A stretch of 39,519 nucleotides of DNA from Candidatus Gastranaerophilales bacterium (GCA_900767135.1 CAAFYU010000044.1:1-39519), one strand, 5' to 3'. Counted from the stretch's first letter, positions 8,158 to 15,833 are shown. A program made the numbers and translations. The notes: generated by a model from the sequence alone, not told the origin.

Positions 8158-8574
8158 TTACCTCTGAAAAATATTAATCATATACGGACTCGATCCTTTT
8201 TCATGCAAATCCCGCCAGTCTTGACGAGTAACTTGTTGCAACTGAATGTCACGTTTGTATTGATCATTAAAAAACTTTTGCCTTCGTCTTAAACCATCAT
8301 AACATTTTTCTTTATGAATATCGTCCATTGCATTACATTGTTTTAAGGCATTATTGAATTCTTTTCTTCTAATTGACCAATAATTATATATTTCTTGCGT
8401 TGACTTTGAACCTTCCGGCCAAAACCATTGGATTTCTTTGTATTCAGCATTTTCTAGCCCGTCAGGACAAAAGTCACTCCATCTAGGCATCGCAACTTCC
8501 GCAAAACTCGCCAATCCCGAAAAAGTCAATATCAAAAAAAGTATTATATATGTAAATCCGTTTTTTAATTCCAT
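8158..8574 (-). CDS. Secreted hypothetical protein
   Basis: 138 aa with an N-terminal signal peptide (hydrophobic core FTYIILFLILTFSGLAS, likely cleavage after SFAEVA). The mature part has Cys residues near DFCPDG, KQCNAM and KEKCYDG and many aromatic and charged residues. No family recognised. No operon partner: it is preceded by a 200-bp gap upstream of the pfp region and followed by a repeat. Probably periplasmic or cell-surface. Confidence 0.65.
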   Translation of the reverse strand: MELKNGFTYIILFLILTFSGLASFAEVAMPRWSDFCPDGLENAEYKEIQWFWPEGSKSTQEIYNYWSIRRKEFNNALKQCNAMDDIHKEKCYDGLRRRQKFFNDQYKRDIQLQQVTRQDWRDLHEKGSSPYMINIFQR

Positions 8575-8675
8575 TCGTTCTTAATTCCTTACCATAATAT
8601 AATCAAACTCAAAAAATTATTCAACAAATTGTAAAGTTGTTTAATAAATTAAAAAACCAAGAACTTTTAACAATA

Positions 8676-8704
8676 TTGCATTAATTTTAACATTATACTA
8701 TAAT
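8676..8704 (+). promoter_or_regulatory. Promoter of small-peptide mRNA, locus A
   Basis: TTGCAT (8676-8681), a 17-base spacer, TATAAT (8699-8704). The expected start of transcription is near 8711. The leader then folds CTTTCCA (8727-8733) onto TGGAAAG (8764-8770), which overlaps the SD of the peptide ORF. Confidence 0.75.
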
Positions 8705-8779
8705 TGCCTTGTAGGATAAGCTCAGGCTTTCCACCGGCACACGCAATTAGTGAAGAAATTGGCTGGAAAGGAGGGCACT

Positions 8780-8845
8780 ATGGTTAGACAAATAATAATG
8801 CTATTACTGGCATTTGCTGTCGCAGTAATAGCATCAAAATTGTAA
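8780..8845 (+). CDS. 21-aa hydrophobic peptide, candidate type I toxin (locus A)
   Basis: ATG at 8780 with a very strong SD (AAAGGAGGG) 5 to 7 bases upstream. The peptide is a single hydrophobic helix (MVRQ, then a run rich in I/L/A/V/F, then SKL), the profile of small membrane-acting type I toxins or membrane peptides. The SD is partly buried in a 7-bp leader hairpin. The reading frame is opposed by a convergent antisense RNA whose terminator stem (8798-8834) lies inside the frame. It resembles locus B in every layout feature, which argues against chance. Toxicity is an inference; no homology to a named family is claimed. Confidence 0.7.
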   Translation: MVRQIIMLLLAFAVAVIASKL

Positions 8846-8906
8846 TCCGTAGGAGTGAAGAGAGCTTCTAAGAAGAATACCACTTATTCTTAGGGGCTCT
8901 TCCTAC
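8788..8906 (-). ncRNA. Candidate antisense RNA (antitoxin) of locus A
   Basis: Minus-strand promoter at 8941-8913 gives a start near 8906. The RNA begins with a long hairpin (base stem 8901-8906 with 8849-8854, inner CTAAGAA/TTCTTAG). It ends at a perfect 12-bp stem (8809-8798 with 8834-8823, 13-base loop) followed by TATTATTTGT. The RNA of about 118 nt thus covers the 3' UTR and most of the peptide frame and stops a few bases inside the start codon. Ends are predicted. Confidence 0.65.
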
Positions 8907-8912
8907 ACATAT

Positions 8913-8941
8913 ATTATTTACGATTTTTCAGATTTTGTCAA
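8913..8941 (-). promoter_or_regulatory. Promoter of antisense RNA, locus A
   Basis: On the minus strand: TTGACA (8941-8936), 17-base spacer, AATAAT (8918-8913). A consensus -35 and near-consensus -10. Confidence 0.7.
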
Positions 8942-9051
8942 GTGTTTGAGCGGTTTTTAGTAGAGTTATATTGCAAGTTTGTTTCACTTTTATCTTTTTT
9001 ATAGTACACTGTTACTTGTAAATGGTATTACTTAATATAAGGAAGAAAAAT

Positions 9052-10734
9052 ATGGAAAAACTTTCACCGTTACAAATCGAGAGATTAAAGTATCAACCAA
9101 AACTTCCATCTAGCCTTTCAGAAGGCATCAACAGCTTGGAAATGGTTGAAGGTTCTGCAACTCAATCTGTTAGAGATCAAGAACAAATTCAAGAATTATT
9201 CAAAAACACTTACGGAAAACCTGTTGTAACGTTTAAACACACAGCAGCTTCTAATTCATCAGAAGTTAGAAATGTCGGCGTAATCCTTTCAGGCGGACAA
9301 GCTCCTGGCGGACACAACGTAATCGCAGGTTTGTACGACGCTTTGAAACAAGCTAATTCAGCTAACAAATTATATGGTTTCTTAGGCGGTCCTTCTGGAA
9401 TTATCGAAGGTAAATACGTTGAATTTGATGACAAATTCATGGACGCTTACAGAAATACAGGTGGTTTCGACATCATCGGATCAGGTAGAACTAAACTTGA
9501 AACAGAAGAACAATTCGAAAAATCACTTGCTGTATGCAGAAAATTAAACATCTCTGCCGTTGTAATCATCGGTGGCGACGATTCAAACACTAACGCAGCA
9601 CTTTTGGCTGAATGGTTTGTAAAAAATAACACAGGCATTCAAGTAATCGGTTGCCCTAAAACAATTGATGGCGACTTGAAAAACGACCAAATCGAAATTT
9701 CATTCGGTTTCGACACAGCTACAAAAACTTACGCTGAACTTATCGGAAACATTGAACGTGACGCAAATTCAGCTAAAAAATACTGGCACTTTGTAAAAAT
9801 CATGGGTAGAAGTGCTTCTCACGTAGCTTTGGAAGCTGCTTTACAAACTCAACCAAACATCACTTTGATTTCAGAAGAAGTTGAAGAAAAGAAAATGTCT
9901 TTGGAAAGCATTATCAACTACATGTGCAACATCATCGTTAAACGTGCTAACATGGGCAAAAACTTTGGTATAGCTGTAATTCCGGAAGGTTTAATTGAAT
10001 TCATTCCTGAAATGAAATCAATGATTGCAAACTTGAACGATATTATGGCAGCTTTGGAAAACGATTCAGAATTCGTAAACGCAACTACAATTCGTGATAA
10101 ATTCGACATTGTTGAAAACAGACTTGAAGCTGACAACGCAAAAGTTTACGCATCACTTCCTGTTTTAATTAAAGGCCAATTGCTTGCAGATCGTGACCCT
10201 CACGGAAACGTTCAAGTTTCTAAAATCGAAACTGAAAAACTTTTAATCGAAATGATTTCAACAAGACTAGACGAATTGAAATCACAAGGTGAATTCATTG
10301 GCAAATTCAATGCACAATCACACTTCTTCGGTTATGAAGGAAGATGTGCATTCCCATCAAACTTTGACGCTGATTATTGCTACTCACTAGGCTTCAACGC
10401 TTTTGCTCTAATCAACTTCGGTTTGACAGGTTACTTGTCATCAGTTAGAAATTTGACAGCTCCTGCTTCTGAATGGATTGCTGGCGGAATTCCTCTAACA
10501 ATGATGATGAACATGGAAAAACGTCATGGTGAAATGAAACCTGTTATCCAAAAAGCATTGGTAAAACTTGACGGCCCTGTTTTCAAACAATTGGAAGAAA
10601 ACAGAGAAGACTGGGCACTAAACGACAGATATTTGTTCCCAGGTGCAATCCAATACTTTGGACCATCTTGCGTATGCGACGTAACAACTTGCACTCTTCA
10701 ATTAGAAAGATCAAAACAATTAGTTAATGCGTAA
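9052..10734 (+). CDS. pfp: Pyrophosphate-dependent 6-phosphofructokinase
   Basis: 560 aa, the long PFP type. Shows the phosphate loop GGQAPGGHN, the GGDD motif (in IIGGDDSNTNA) that marks pyrophosphate rather than ATP use, PKTIDGDL with the catalytic Asp, and MGRSASH. Role: reversible phosphorylation of fructose-6-phosphate with PPi in glycolysis/gluconeogenesis. The chosen ATG at 9052 has AAGGAAG upstream; an in-frame ATG ten codons earlier lacks an SD. Monocistronic with its own terminator. Codon usage is biased to AAC/GCT/GAC forms, as in highly expressed genes. It is flanked on both sides by peptide/antisense loci. Confidence 0.93.
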   Translation: MEKLSPLQIERLKYQPKLPSSLSEGINSLEMVEGSATQSVRDQEQIQELFKNTYGKPVVTFKHTAASNSSEVRNVGVILSGGQAPGGHNVIAGLYDALKQANSANKLYGFLGGPSGIIEGKYVEFDDKFMDAYRNTGGFDIIGSGRTKLETEEQFEKSLAVCRKLNISAVVIIGGDDSNTNAALLAEWFVKNNTGIQVIGCPKTIDGDLKNDQIEISFGFDTATKTYAELIGNIERDANSAKKYWHFVKIMGRSASHVALEAALQTQPNITLISEEVEEKKMSLESIINYMCNIIVKRANMGKNFGIAVIPEGLIEFIPEMKSMIANLNDIMAALENDSEFVNATTIRDKFDIVENRLEADNAKVYASLPVLIKGQLLADRDPHGNVQVSKIETEKLLIEMISTRLDELKSQGEFIGKFNAQSHFFGYEGRCAFPSNFDADYCYSLGFNAFALINFGLTGYLSSVRNLTAPASEWIAGGIPLTMMMNMEKRHGEMKPVIQKALVKLDGPVFKQLEENREDWALNDRYLFPGAIQYFGPSCVCDVTTCTLQLERSKQLVNA

Positions 10735-10752
10735 GATTAGGCAATAATATTA

Positions 10753-10787
10753 AACTCGGACTGATAATCCTCAGCCCGAGTTTTTTT
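10753..10787 (+). terminator. Intrinsic terminator of pfp
   Basis: AACTCGG-A-CTGA pairs with TCAG-C-CCGAGTT, followed by a T7 run to 10787. Confidence 0.9.
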
Positions 10788-10816
10788 ATTTTATCATTCA
10801 ATTTCACAAATAGGGG

Positions 10817-10844
10817 TTGAAATTCTAAAAAAATACGTTATAAT
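10817..10844 (+). promoter_or_regulatory. Promoter of antisense RNA, locus B
   Basis: TTGAAA (10817-10822), 16-base spacer, TATAAT (10839-10844), with an expected start near 10851. No plus-strand gene follows, only the structured RNA that runs into the peptide frame of locus B. Confidence 0.75.
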
Positions 10845-10850
10845 AAAAGC

Positions 10851-10974
10851 ATAGGGGGAAGCCCTTAACAACTTAAGCAACCTGTTAAGAGCTTCACTTA
10901 GTACCCTATCTTGTTAGTAGTGCTAGAACAATTCTAGCAAAAAGCTCTAGTATAACTAGGGCTTTTATTATTGT
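10851..10974 (+). ncRNA. Candidate antisense RNA (antitoxin) of locus B
   Basis: The RNA opens with a long hairpin: ATAGGG (10851-10856) with CCCTAT (10904-10909), inner GAAGC/GCTTC and TTAACA/TGTTAA. A second stem is GCTAGAA/TTCTAGC (10922-10938). It ends at AAAGCTCTAGT/ACTAGGGCTTT (10941-10965) followed by TTTTATTATTGTTT. It is complementary to the 3' UTR and most of the peptide frame on the minus strand and ends about 20 bases before the start codon, the same geometry as locus A. Ends are predicted. Confidence 0.7.
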
Positions 10975-10995
10975 TTCCAATAAACTAACAGTCAT
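10906..10995 (-). CDS. 29-aa hydrophobic peptide, candidate type I toxin (locus B)
   Basis: ATG at 10995 with an ideal SD (AAAGGAGG, 8 bases upstream). The peptide has a short polar start (MTVSLLET), one hydrophobic helix and a basic end (LLTR), like membrane-acting type I toxins. The leader (about 11064 to 10996) can pair CTCGAC with GTCGAG plus CCTT with AAGG of the SD, partly hiding the ribosome site. Most of the frame is covered by an antisense RNA from the opposite strand. A longer in-frame reading upstream to 11088 runs through the leader and lacks an SD. Function is inferred from architecture. Confidence 0.7.
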   Translation of the reverse strand: MTVSLLETIIKALVILELFARIVLALLTR

Positions 10996-11070
10996 AGTTT
11001 CTACCTCCTTTCTCGACTGTTTCCTTAGTAAATACGTGTGTCGAGGGAAGGCAAGTACTACCCTTTTATT

Positions 11071-11099
11071 ATTGTAATAAAAAAACAAAAATTTGTAAA
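11071..11099 (-). promoter_or_regulatory. Promoter of small-peptide mRNA, locus B
   Basis: On the minus strand: TTTACA (11099-11094), 17-base spacer, TACAAT (11076-11071). The predicted leader is about 70 nt and structured. Confidence 0.7.
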
Positions 11100-11130
11100 T
11101 ATTATTAATTTAAAGCAAAAAAAACACAAG

Positions 11131-11162
11131 TCAAAAAAAATCGTTGAAATCTTTCAACGATT
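11131..11162 (-). terminator. Intrinsic terminator downstream of the gene at 11247-11462
   Basis: On the minus strand AATCGTTGAAA/TTTCAACGATT (11162-11139) is followed by a T8 run (A-run 11133-11140 on plus). It separates the small-gene pair from locus B. Confidence 0.85.
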
Positions 11163-11246
11163 ATGTATTGTTATTAAATTTTTGCTATCCCAAATCTCGG
11201 CAGCCAATCTTCAACTGCGGGGAAATATCAACCTATGCGGCCAATA

Positions 11247-11462
11247 TTATTCTGCAACAAAACCATTCTGGTGAAATTTCACCAATTTTGCAAGACGCCA
11301 TTCTCTTGCACTAATATCATCTATACGGTTTTGAATATCTTCTAACTCAGCCAAAAGTGTCGTCATATCTTTGCGTTGCACCATCGGCTGTTCAAAGCGT
11401 TCCTCGTCCTCGCACCAAGCGAGCGGGAAACAATTGTTTTCGAAAAGTTCTTTTTCGTTCAT
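11247..11462 (-). CDS. Hypothetical protein, small and helical
   Basis: 71 aa, no recognised family. The N-terminus is acidic (MNEKELFENN), then a helical segment with LLAELEDIQNRIDDISAREW that could form a short coiled coil. No signal peptide. The start at 11462 follows AAGGAG with the context AGGAGTGTATCTTATG. The 5' leader upstream carries a hairpin (CAGGGG/CCCCTG near 11485-11510). Probably co-transcribed with the gene at 11580-11810. Confidence 0.65.
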   Translation of the reverse strand: MNEKELFENNCFPLAWCEDEERFEQPMVQRKDMTTLLAELEDIQNRIDDISAREWRLAKLVKFHQNGFVAE

Positions 11463-11579
11463 AAGATACACTCCTTCACTTCGGCAGACAGGGGATTTCG
11501 CCCCTGCCACCGACAAATCTCTAATCAACAGCTATACAAATTTCGCCAAAGCCTCACTTCTCAAAAAAAGGATAAGCCT

Positions 11580-11810
11580 CTAAGCTTCTGTGGCTCCTTT
11601 TTTCTGATTTTGTGTAATAAATTCATGAATCATATCCACTAAATCGAAATTGCCATACTTAAATGTATAAGGCTGATTTGAATACTCGCTGTCAGCAATT
11701 CTTTGTAATTCCTGAACCTGTTTGTAATCCATAGAATTGAAATTAAAACTTGTCATTTCACCGTAATCTAACATCAAATCTTCCATATCCTGAAATTTTT
11801 CTTCGTCCAT
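11580..11810 (-). CDS. Hypothetical acidic protein
   Basis: 76 aa, strongly acidic N-terminus (MDEEKFQDMEDLMLDYGEM), no TM helix or signal peptide, family unknown. The start ATG at 11810 follows AAGGAG in the context AGGAGTGTGTACTCATG, close to the start contexts of the genes at 11462 and 3513. A longer in-frame start at 11843 would place that SD inside the gene. First gene of a two-gene unit that ends at the terminator near 11139. Confidence 0.6.
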   Translation of the reverse strand: MDEEKFQDMEDLMLDYGEMTSFNFNSMDYKQVQELQRIADSEYSNQPYTFKYGNFDLVDMIHEFITQNQKKGATEA

Positions 11811-12004
11811 GAGTACACACTCCTTATTAACTTCTAGTAACAAGTTTTATATCGGAATGTTTTGCAGAAAACTTTAATATTTTAACAGCTTTTGTTACAA
11901 GCATTTACAAAACATTAGAAGTTAATGTTGCAATTATTTCTTAACTTTACACAAATCATAGTTCCTATCCCCCTTAAATAGTATTAATAGATTATAATAT
12001 AACA

Positions 12005-12046
12005 AAAAACAAAGACGAGAAGAATTCATTCTCGCCTTTGTTTTTG
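12005..12046. terminator. Terminator of tpiA (bidirectional shape)
   Basis: AAAAACAAAG-A-CGAGAA pairs with TTCTCG-C-CTTTGTTTTT. Both flanks are A/T runs, so it can stop transcripts from either side. On the minus strand it follows tpiA. Confidence 0.85.
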
Positions 12047-12071
12047 TATTAATAAATTTATCTTGTCAAAA

Positions 12072-12872
12072 TTAGTGAACTAATGACAAACGCATTGTTT
12101 TTTCAATAATTTCGTTCAAGCTTTCAGATTTCAAAGAAGCACCACCGATTAGAGCACCGTCGATGTCTGATTTTGACATTTGTTCTTCGATTGTAGAAGG
12201 TTTTACAGAACCACCGTAAAGAATTCTGATAGCATCAGCAGCTTCTGCACCTGCAACTTCTTTAACAACACTTCTAATCATAGCAATTACTCTGTTAGCT
12301 TCATCAGAATCACAAGTTTTACCTGTTCCAATAGCCCAGATTGGTTCGTAAGCGATTACTGATTTAGCAACATCTTCTGATGAAATACCTTCCAAAGCAG
12401 CTTTAATTTGGCCTGCAATCCATTTATCTGTTACACCTGATTCTCTTTGTTCAAGAGTTTCACCGCAGCAGATGATAGGGATTAAACCACCAGCCAAAAT
12501 AGCTTTTGCTTTTTTGTTAATCATTTCATCTGTTTCTGAGAAGTATTGTCTTCTTTCAGAGTGACCAATAATTACATAGTCACAACCAGCATCTTTCAAC
12601 ATTTCAACAGAAATTTCTCCTGTGAATGCACCTGAGTTTTCCCAGTGGCAGTTTTGACCAGCGATAGAAATTTTCTTTCCACCGCAACCACAATCACATT
12701 GTACAGAGTGAACTGCACAAATTGATGTGAATACAGGAGCAATTACAACAGTTGGTAATTCTTGTGCTGAATAATCTTTTACAAAATTTGCAATTCCTTC
12801 AAAAACTGATTTAGCTTCTGATTGGCACAAATTCATTTTCCAGTTTCCTGCGATAATAGGTTTTCTAGACAT
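12072..12872 (-). CDS. tpiA: Triosephosphate isomerase
   Basis: 266 aa, slightly longer than the usual ~250. Asn10/Lys12 in GNWKMN, His104 in IGHSERR, Glu176 in AYEPIWAIGTG and the phosphate loop YGGSVKP are all present. Role: interconverts dihydroxyacetone phosphate and glyceraldehyde-3-phosphate. An unusual Cys/Gly-rich insert (CDCGCGG, residues 59-65) replaces the ordinary surface segment before the strand leading to AGQN. It could bind metal or be redox-sensitive, but that is speculation. Single gene with its own terminator. Confidence 0.95.
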   Translation of the reverse strand: MSRKPIIAGNWKMNLCQSEAKSVFEGIANFVKDYSAQELPTVVIAPVFTSICAVHSVQCDCGCGGKKISIAGQNCHWENSGAFTGEISVEMLKDAGCDYVIIGHSERRQYFSETDEMINKKAKAILAGGLIPIICCGETLEQRESGVTDKWIAGQIKAALEGISSEDVAKSVIAYEPIWAIGTGKTCDSDEANRVIAMIRSVVKEVAGAEAADAIRILYGGSVKPSTIEEQMSKSDIDGALIGGASLKSESLNEIIEKTMRLSLVH

Positions 12873-12930
12873 AATAAAAATTCTCCTTATTTTTGTGAAA
12901 TTTACACTAATATTATATGAGATAAATATT

Positions 12931-14106
12931 TTATTGCAATAAAATAACTGGGTTAATTGTTTTTTTCAAAATAAGTTCTTTTGTCTTTTCTCGAACTTCT
13001 TTGTCTACCTCAAAAATCTCGTCGATTGTAGGATTTTTGATAACTTTATGCTCGTCACACATTTTCTTTGTGATTTCATAAATATTATAAAGCTTAATTT
13101 TGCCGTCCAAAAATGCAAAAACAGCTTCTTCGTTTGCAGCATTCAAACAGACTGTTGCAGTGCCACCGGTTTTACCCATTTCATAAGCAAGTTTAACGGT
13201 TGGAAATTTCTCGTAATCAGGTTTTTCAAAATCCAAATGAGCAATTTCTGCAAAACTGAAACTTTTTGACTTAATGCCTTCAAAGCGTTCAGGGTACGTG
13301 ATTGCGTACTGAATTGGAATATGCATGCTTGGAAGTCCGAGTTGTGCGATAACGCTTCCATCAACGTATTCAATTGCAGAATGCACGATACTTTGCGGGT
13401 GAACTACAACGTCAATATCGTTATAATCAAAGCCAAACAAGTGGTGTGCCTCAATGATTTCGAGTCCTTTATTCATCAAAGTTGCACTATCAACGGTAAT
13501 TTTTTTGCCCATGTTCCATCTCGGGTGTGCAAGTGCTTGCTCAACCGTTGCGTTTTTCATATCTTCAACGGTTTTGTGAAGGAAAGGCCCACCTGATGCT
13601 GTGATAATCAATTTATCCACCTGATTAATATCTTTTATGCATTGGTGGATTGCACAGTGTTCGCTGTCAACAGGAACGATTTTTACACCATATTTCTTTG
13701 CCTCAGCCATGACAATATCACCTGCCATAACAAGTGTTTCCTTATTTGCAAGTGCGATATCAATTCCGTTCCTAATAGCTGTCAAAGTCGGTCTTAATCC
13801 GATTTTGCCTGAGCATGCAACAAGAATAATGTCGTTTTCTTTGTCAGAACAAATTTCTTCAAGCCCTTCTGAACCATGAAGAACTTTGTAATCGCCGTTT
13901 TTGTCATTACAGTCGCAAGGAGCGTTATGACAAATATATTTTGGCTTAAATTTTTCCGCCTGTTTTTTTAACAATTCTACATTGTGTCCGCCAGCAAGGG
14001 CAATAATTTCAAATTTATCTTGAAGTTTTTCGATAACTTCCAACGCTTGAGTCCCGATTGAACCGGTTGACCCGATTATACTAATTTTTCTCTTCTTTGT
14101 GTTCAT
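12931..14106 (-). CDS. dxr: 1-deoxy-D-xylulose-5-phosphate reductoisomerase
   Basis: 391 aa. NADPH motif GSTGSIG at 12-18, NKE at 121-123, metal-binding Asp147 and Glu149 in PVDSEH, the flexible-loop SGGPF, and MNKGLEIIEAHHLF. Role: second step of the MEP isoprenoid pathway. Full length. Upstream, a family 2 repeat separates it from the hydrogenase gene. A Cys-containing stretch (HNAPCDCNDKN near 60-70) is unusual but lies in a variable region. Confidence 0.95.
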   Translation of the reverse strand: MNTKKRKISIIGSTGSIGTQALEVIEKLQDKFEIIALAGGHNVELLKKQAEKFKPKYICHNAPCDCNDKNGDYKVLHGSEGLEEICSDKENDIILVACSGKIGLRPTLTAIRNGIDIALANKETLVMAGDIVMAEAKKYGVKIVPVDSEHCAIHQCIKDINQVDKLIITASGGPFLHKTVEDMKNATVEQALAHPRWNMGKKITVDSATLMNKGLEIIEAHHLFGFDYNDIDVVVHPQSIVHSAIEYVDGSVIAQLGLPSMHIPIQYAITYPERFEGIKSKSFSFAEIAHLDFEKPDYEKFPTVKLAYEMGKTGGTATVCLNAANEEAVFAFLDGKIKLYNIYEITKKMCDEHKVIKNPTIDEIFEVDKEVREKTKELILKKTINPVILLQ

Positions 14107-14144
14107 AGTTTTTGTCTTTTATTTGCAGTGTATACTTTTATAAA

Positions 14145-14272
14145 AGTGAATAAGTTAATAAGTAAATAGGTGAATAAGTGCATTTCGCTCACTTCATTCG
14201 AATTAGTATCTAGGTGCTTTAGCACCAGTAACGAACTTATTCACTTATTGCCTTATTCACCTTTTCACTTAA
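14145..14272. repeat. Dispersed repeat, family 2 copy (inverted arms)
   Basis: The left arm is made of GTGAATAAG/TTAATAAG/GTAAATAG units; the right arm carries CTTATTCAC-type complements. The centre has a GGTGCTTTAGCACC hairpin (about 14212-14225). The element sits just after the hydrogenase stop codon (14275-14277) and before dxr. Confidence 0.7.
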
Positions 14273-14274
14273 AT

Positions 14275-15738
14275 TTACTTATGCACTTCTGAAAACGTTT
14301 TGCTCTCGTTTACGTAAGCTGTAACTTGTTTCAAAGCCGGTTTGTAAGCGTTTACGGTTGAGTTTCCGCCCAAACAACCACCCGTACAAGCCATAACTTC
14401 GATTAAGTTACCCAAGTCGCAAGCACCGTTTTTAGCGTATTTTTTCAAATCTCTAACTGATTGTTTTGTCAAACCGTCAATTACAACAGGTTTAACCTCA
14501 ACGCCTTCCGGAATTAGAGCTTGAACAGCTTTTGCAACACCGCCTGTTACGCAGTAATTACGAGCTTCCGCTGATGATTGAGTTGCGAATTCGCTGTCTT
14601 TGCAGTCAGAAACAGTGATTTCTCTTGCTGTAAACCAAGCACCGATTTCTTCATAGTTAAGAACGAAATCTACATTTGAATTGTTAAGTGCTTCACGTTT
14701 TTTAGCAACGCAAGGGCTGAAAAATACTGTAATTGCGTCAGGATTTTCTTTCTTAACGATTTCCGCTGTGTAGTACATCGGAGTTCTTGTGTCAGAGCGG
14801 AACGGTTTCATTTCCGGCAAATGCTTGTCAACAAGCTCATTGTAGCCTGCACAACAAGAAGTTGTCATGAATTTTTCGCCTTTTTCCATTCTTTCGATAA
14901 ATTCTTTTGATTCGTTTTTGCTTGTAATATCAGCACCTTGTGCAACTTCGTAAACATCAGTGAAACCTAATTCCATAATTGCTTCTTTCAACTGAGTTGC
15001 TGTACAAGGCAATTGTCCAACCATTGCAGGTGCAATCATTGCGATAACTTTTTTGCCTGCTTTGATGGTTTTCAAAACATCAATAACTTGGCTTTTTTCG
15101 TGAACAGCACCAAACGGACAAGCTGACGCACATTTTCCACAAGAAATACATTTGTCAAAATCAATTCTTGCATGTCCTTCTTCATCTTTTGCAATTGCTC
15201 CGACAGGGCACGCATTTTCACAAGGAACAATAATTCTTTGGATTGCTTGGTAAGGGCAAACTTGTGCACACATTCCGCAATTTTTACATTTTTCTGGATC
15301 AATGTGAGATTTGCCGTCGTGAACTGAGATTGCACCAAATCTACAAGTGCTTTCGCAAGGTCTTGCAACACAACCTTGGCATAAATCAGTTACATAAATT
15401 CTTGATGGAACACAACCTTTGCAAGCAGTTGTCAAAACTGTCAATGGGTGTTCTTCCGGAGTTTCGCGGTTTTCTGCATTTTTTGCAACTTCTGATAACA
15501 AAATGCTGTCATCTGTTTCTTCAATAGAAGAGCCAAGTCCAGCAATAACTCTATCTCTAAGTACCGCTCTTTCTTTATAAATACAGCATCTGTAAGGAAC
15601 TTCACTTCCTTTTGGACGCATATCATAAGGAATTAATCTTGTATTTTCTTCAAAATTGTCACTCAAATAAGCCTTGATAAGTTTTACTAAAATTTCTTTC
15701 TTCAAGTGAGCTGTTTGTTTTGGAGTATTCATTGCCAT
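14275..15738 (-). CDS. [FeFe]-hydrogenase, monomeric, multi-cluster
   Basis: 487 aa. The N-terminal half is rich in Fe-S ligands: CKGC and CQGC near 106-123, then CKNCGMCAQVCP (151-162), CENACP (173-178) and CISCGKCASACP (197-208). The H-cluster domain follows with TSCC (295-296), SPCVAKK (Cys343) and MACTGGCLGG (Cys451, Cys455), so all four H-cluster cysteines are present. P1 reads TSCCAG rather than TSCCP and P2 reads SPCVAKK rather than MPC, which fits group B-type or sensory enzymes better than classic clostridial HydA. Role: ferredoxin-linked H2 evolution or sensing. No maturase genes (hydE/F/G) are in the window. Confidence 0.88.
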   Translation of the reverse strand: MAMNTPKQTAHLKKEILVKLIKAYLSDNFEENTRLIPYDMRPKGSEVPYRCCIYKERAVLRDRVIAGLGSSIEETDDSILLSEVAKNAENRETPEEHPLTVLTTACKGCVPSRIYVTDLCQGCVARPCESTCRFGAISVHDGKSHIDPEKCKNCGMCAQVCPYQAIQRIIVPCENACPVGAIAKDEEGHARIDFDKCISCGKCASACPFGAVHEKSQVIDVLKTIKAGKKVIAMIAPAMVGQLPCTATQLKEAIMELGFTDVYEVAQGADITSKNESKEFIERMEKGEKFMTTSCCAGYNELVDKHLPEMKPFRSDTRTPMYYTAEIVKKENPDAITVFFSPCVAKKREALNNSNVDFVLNYEEIGAWFTAREITVSDCKDSEFATQSSAEARNYCVTGGVAKAVQALIPEGVEVKPVVIDGLTKQSVRDLKKYAKNGACDLGNLIEVMACTGGCLGGNSTVNAYKPALKQVTAYVNESKTFSEVHK

Positions 15739-15833
15739 ATTTTCTTTTATACCTCATAGCTATTACACATACTAAAATTATGGCATAAACATGAAATTTT
15801 TCAAAATAGAAATCAGACTTTTTACTAAGTTAT

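Noticed and set aside
11905..11960. 14-codon minus-strand ORF after a GGGGGATAGG-type SD upstream of the gene at 11810
   Set aside because: Very short, no leader or attenuator structure found; could be a leader peptide, but support is too weak to call.
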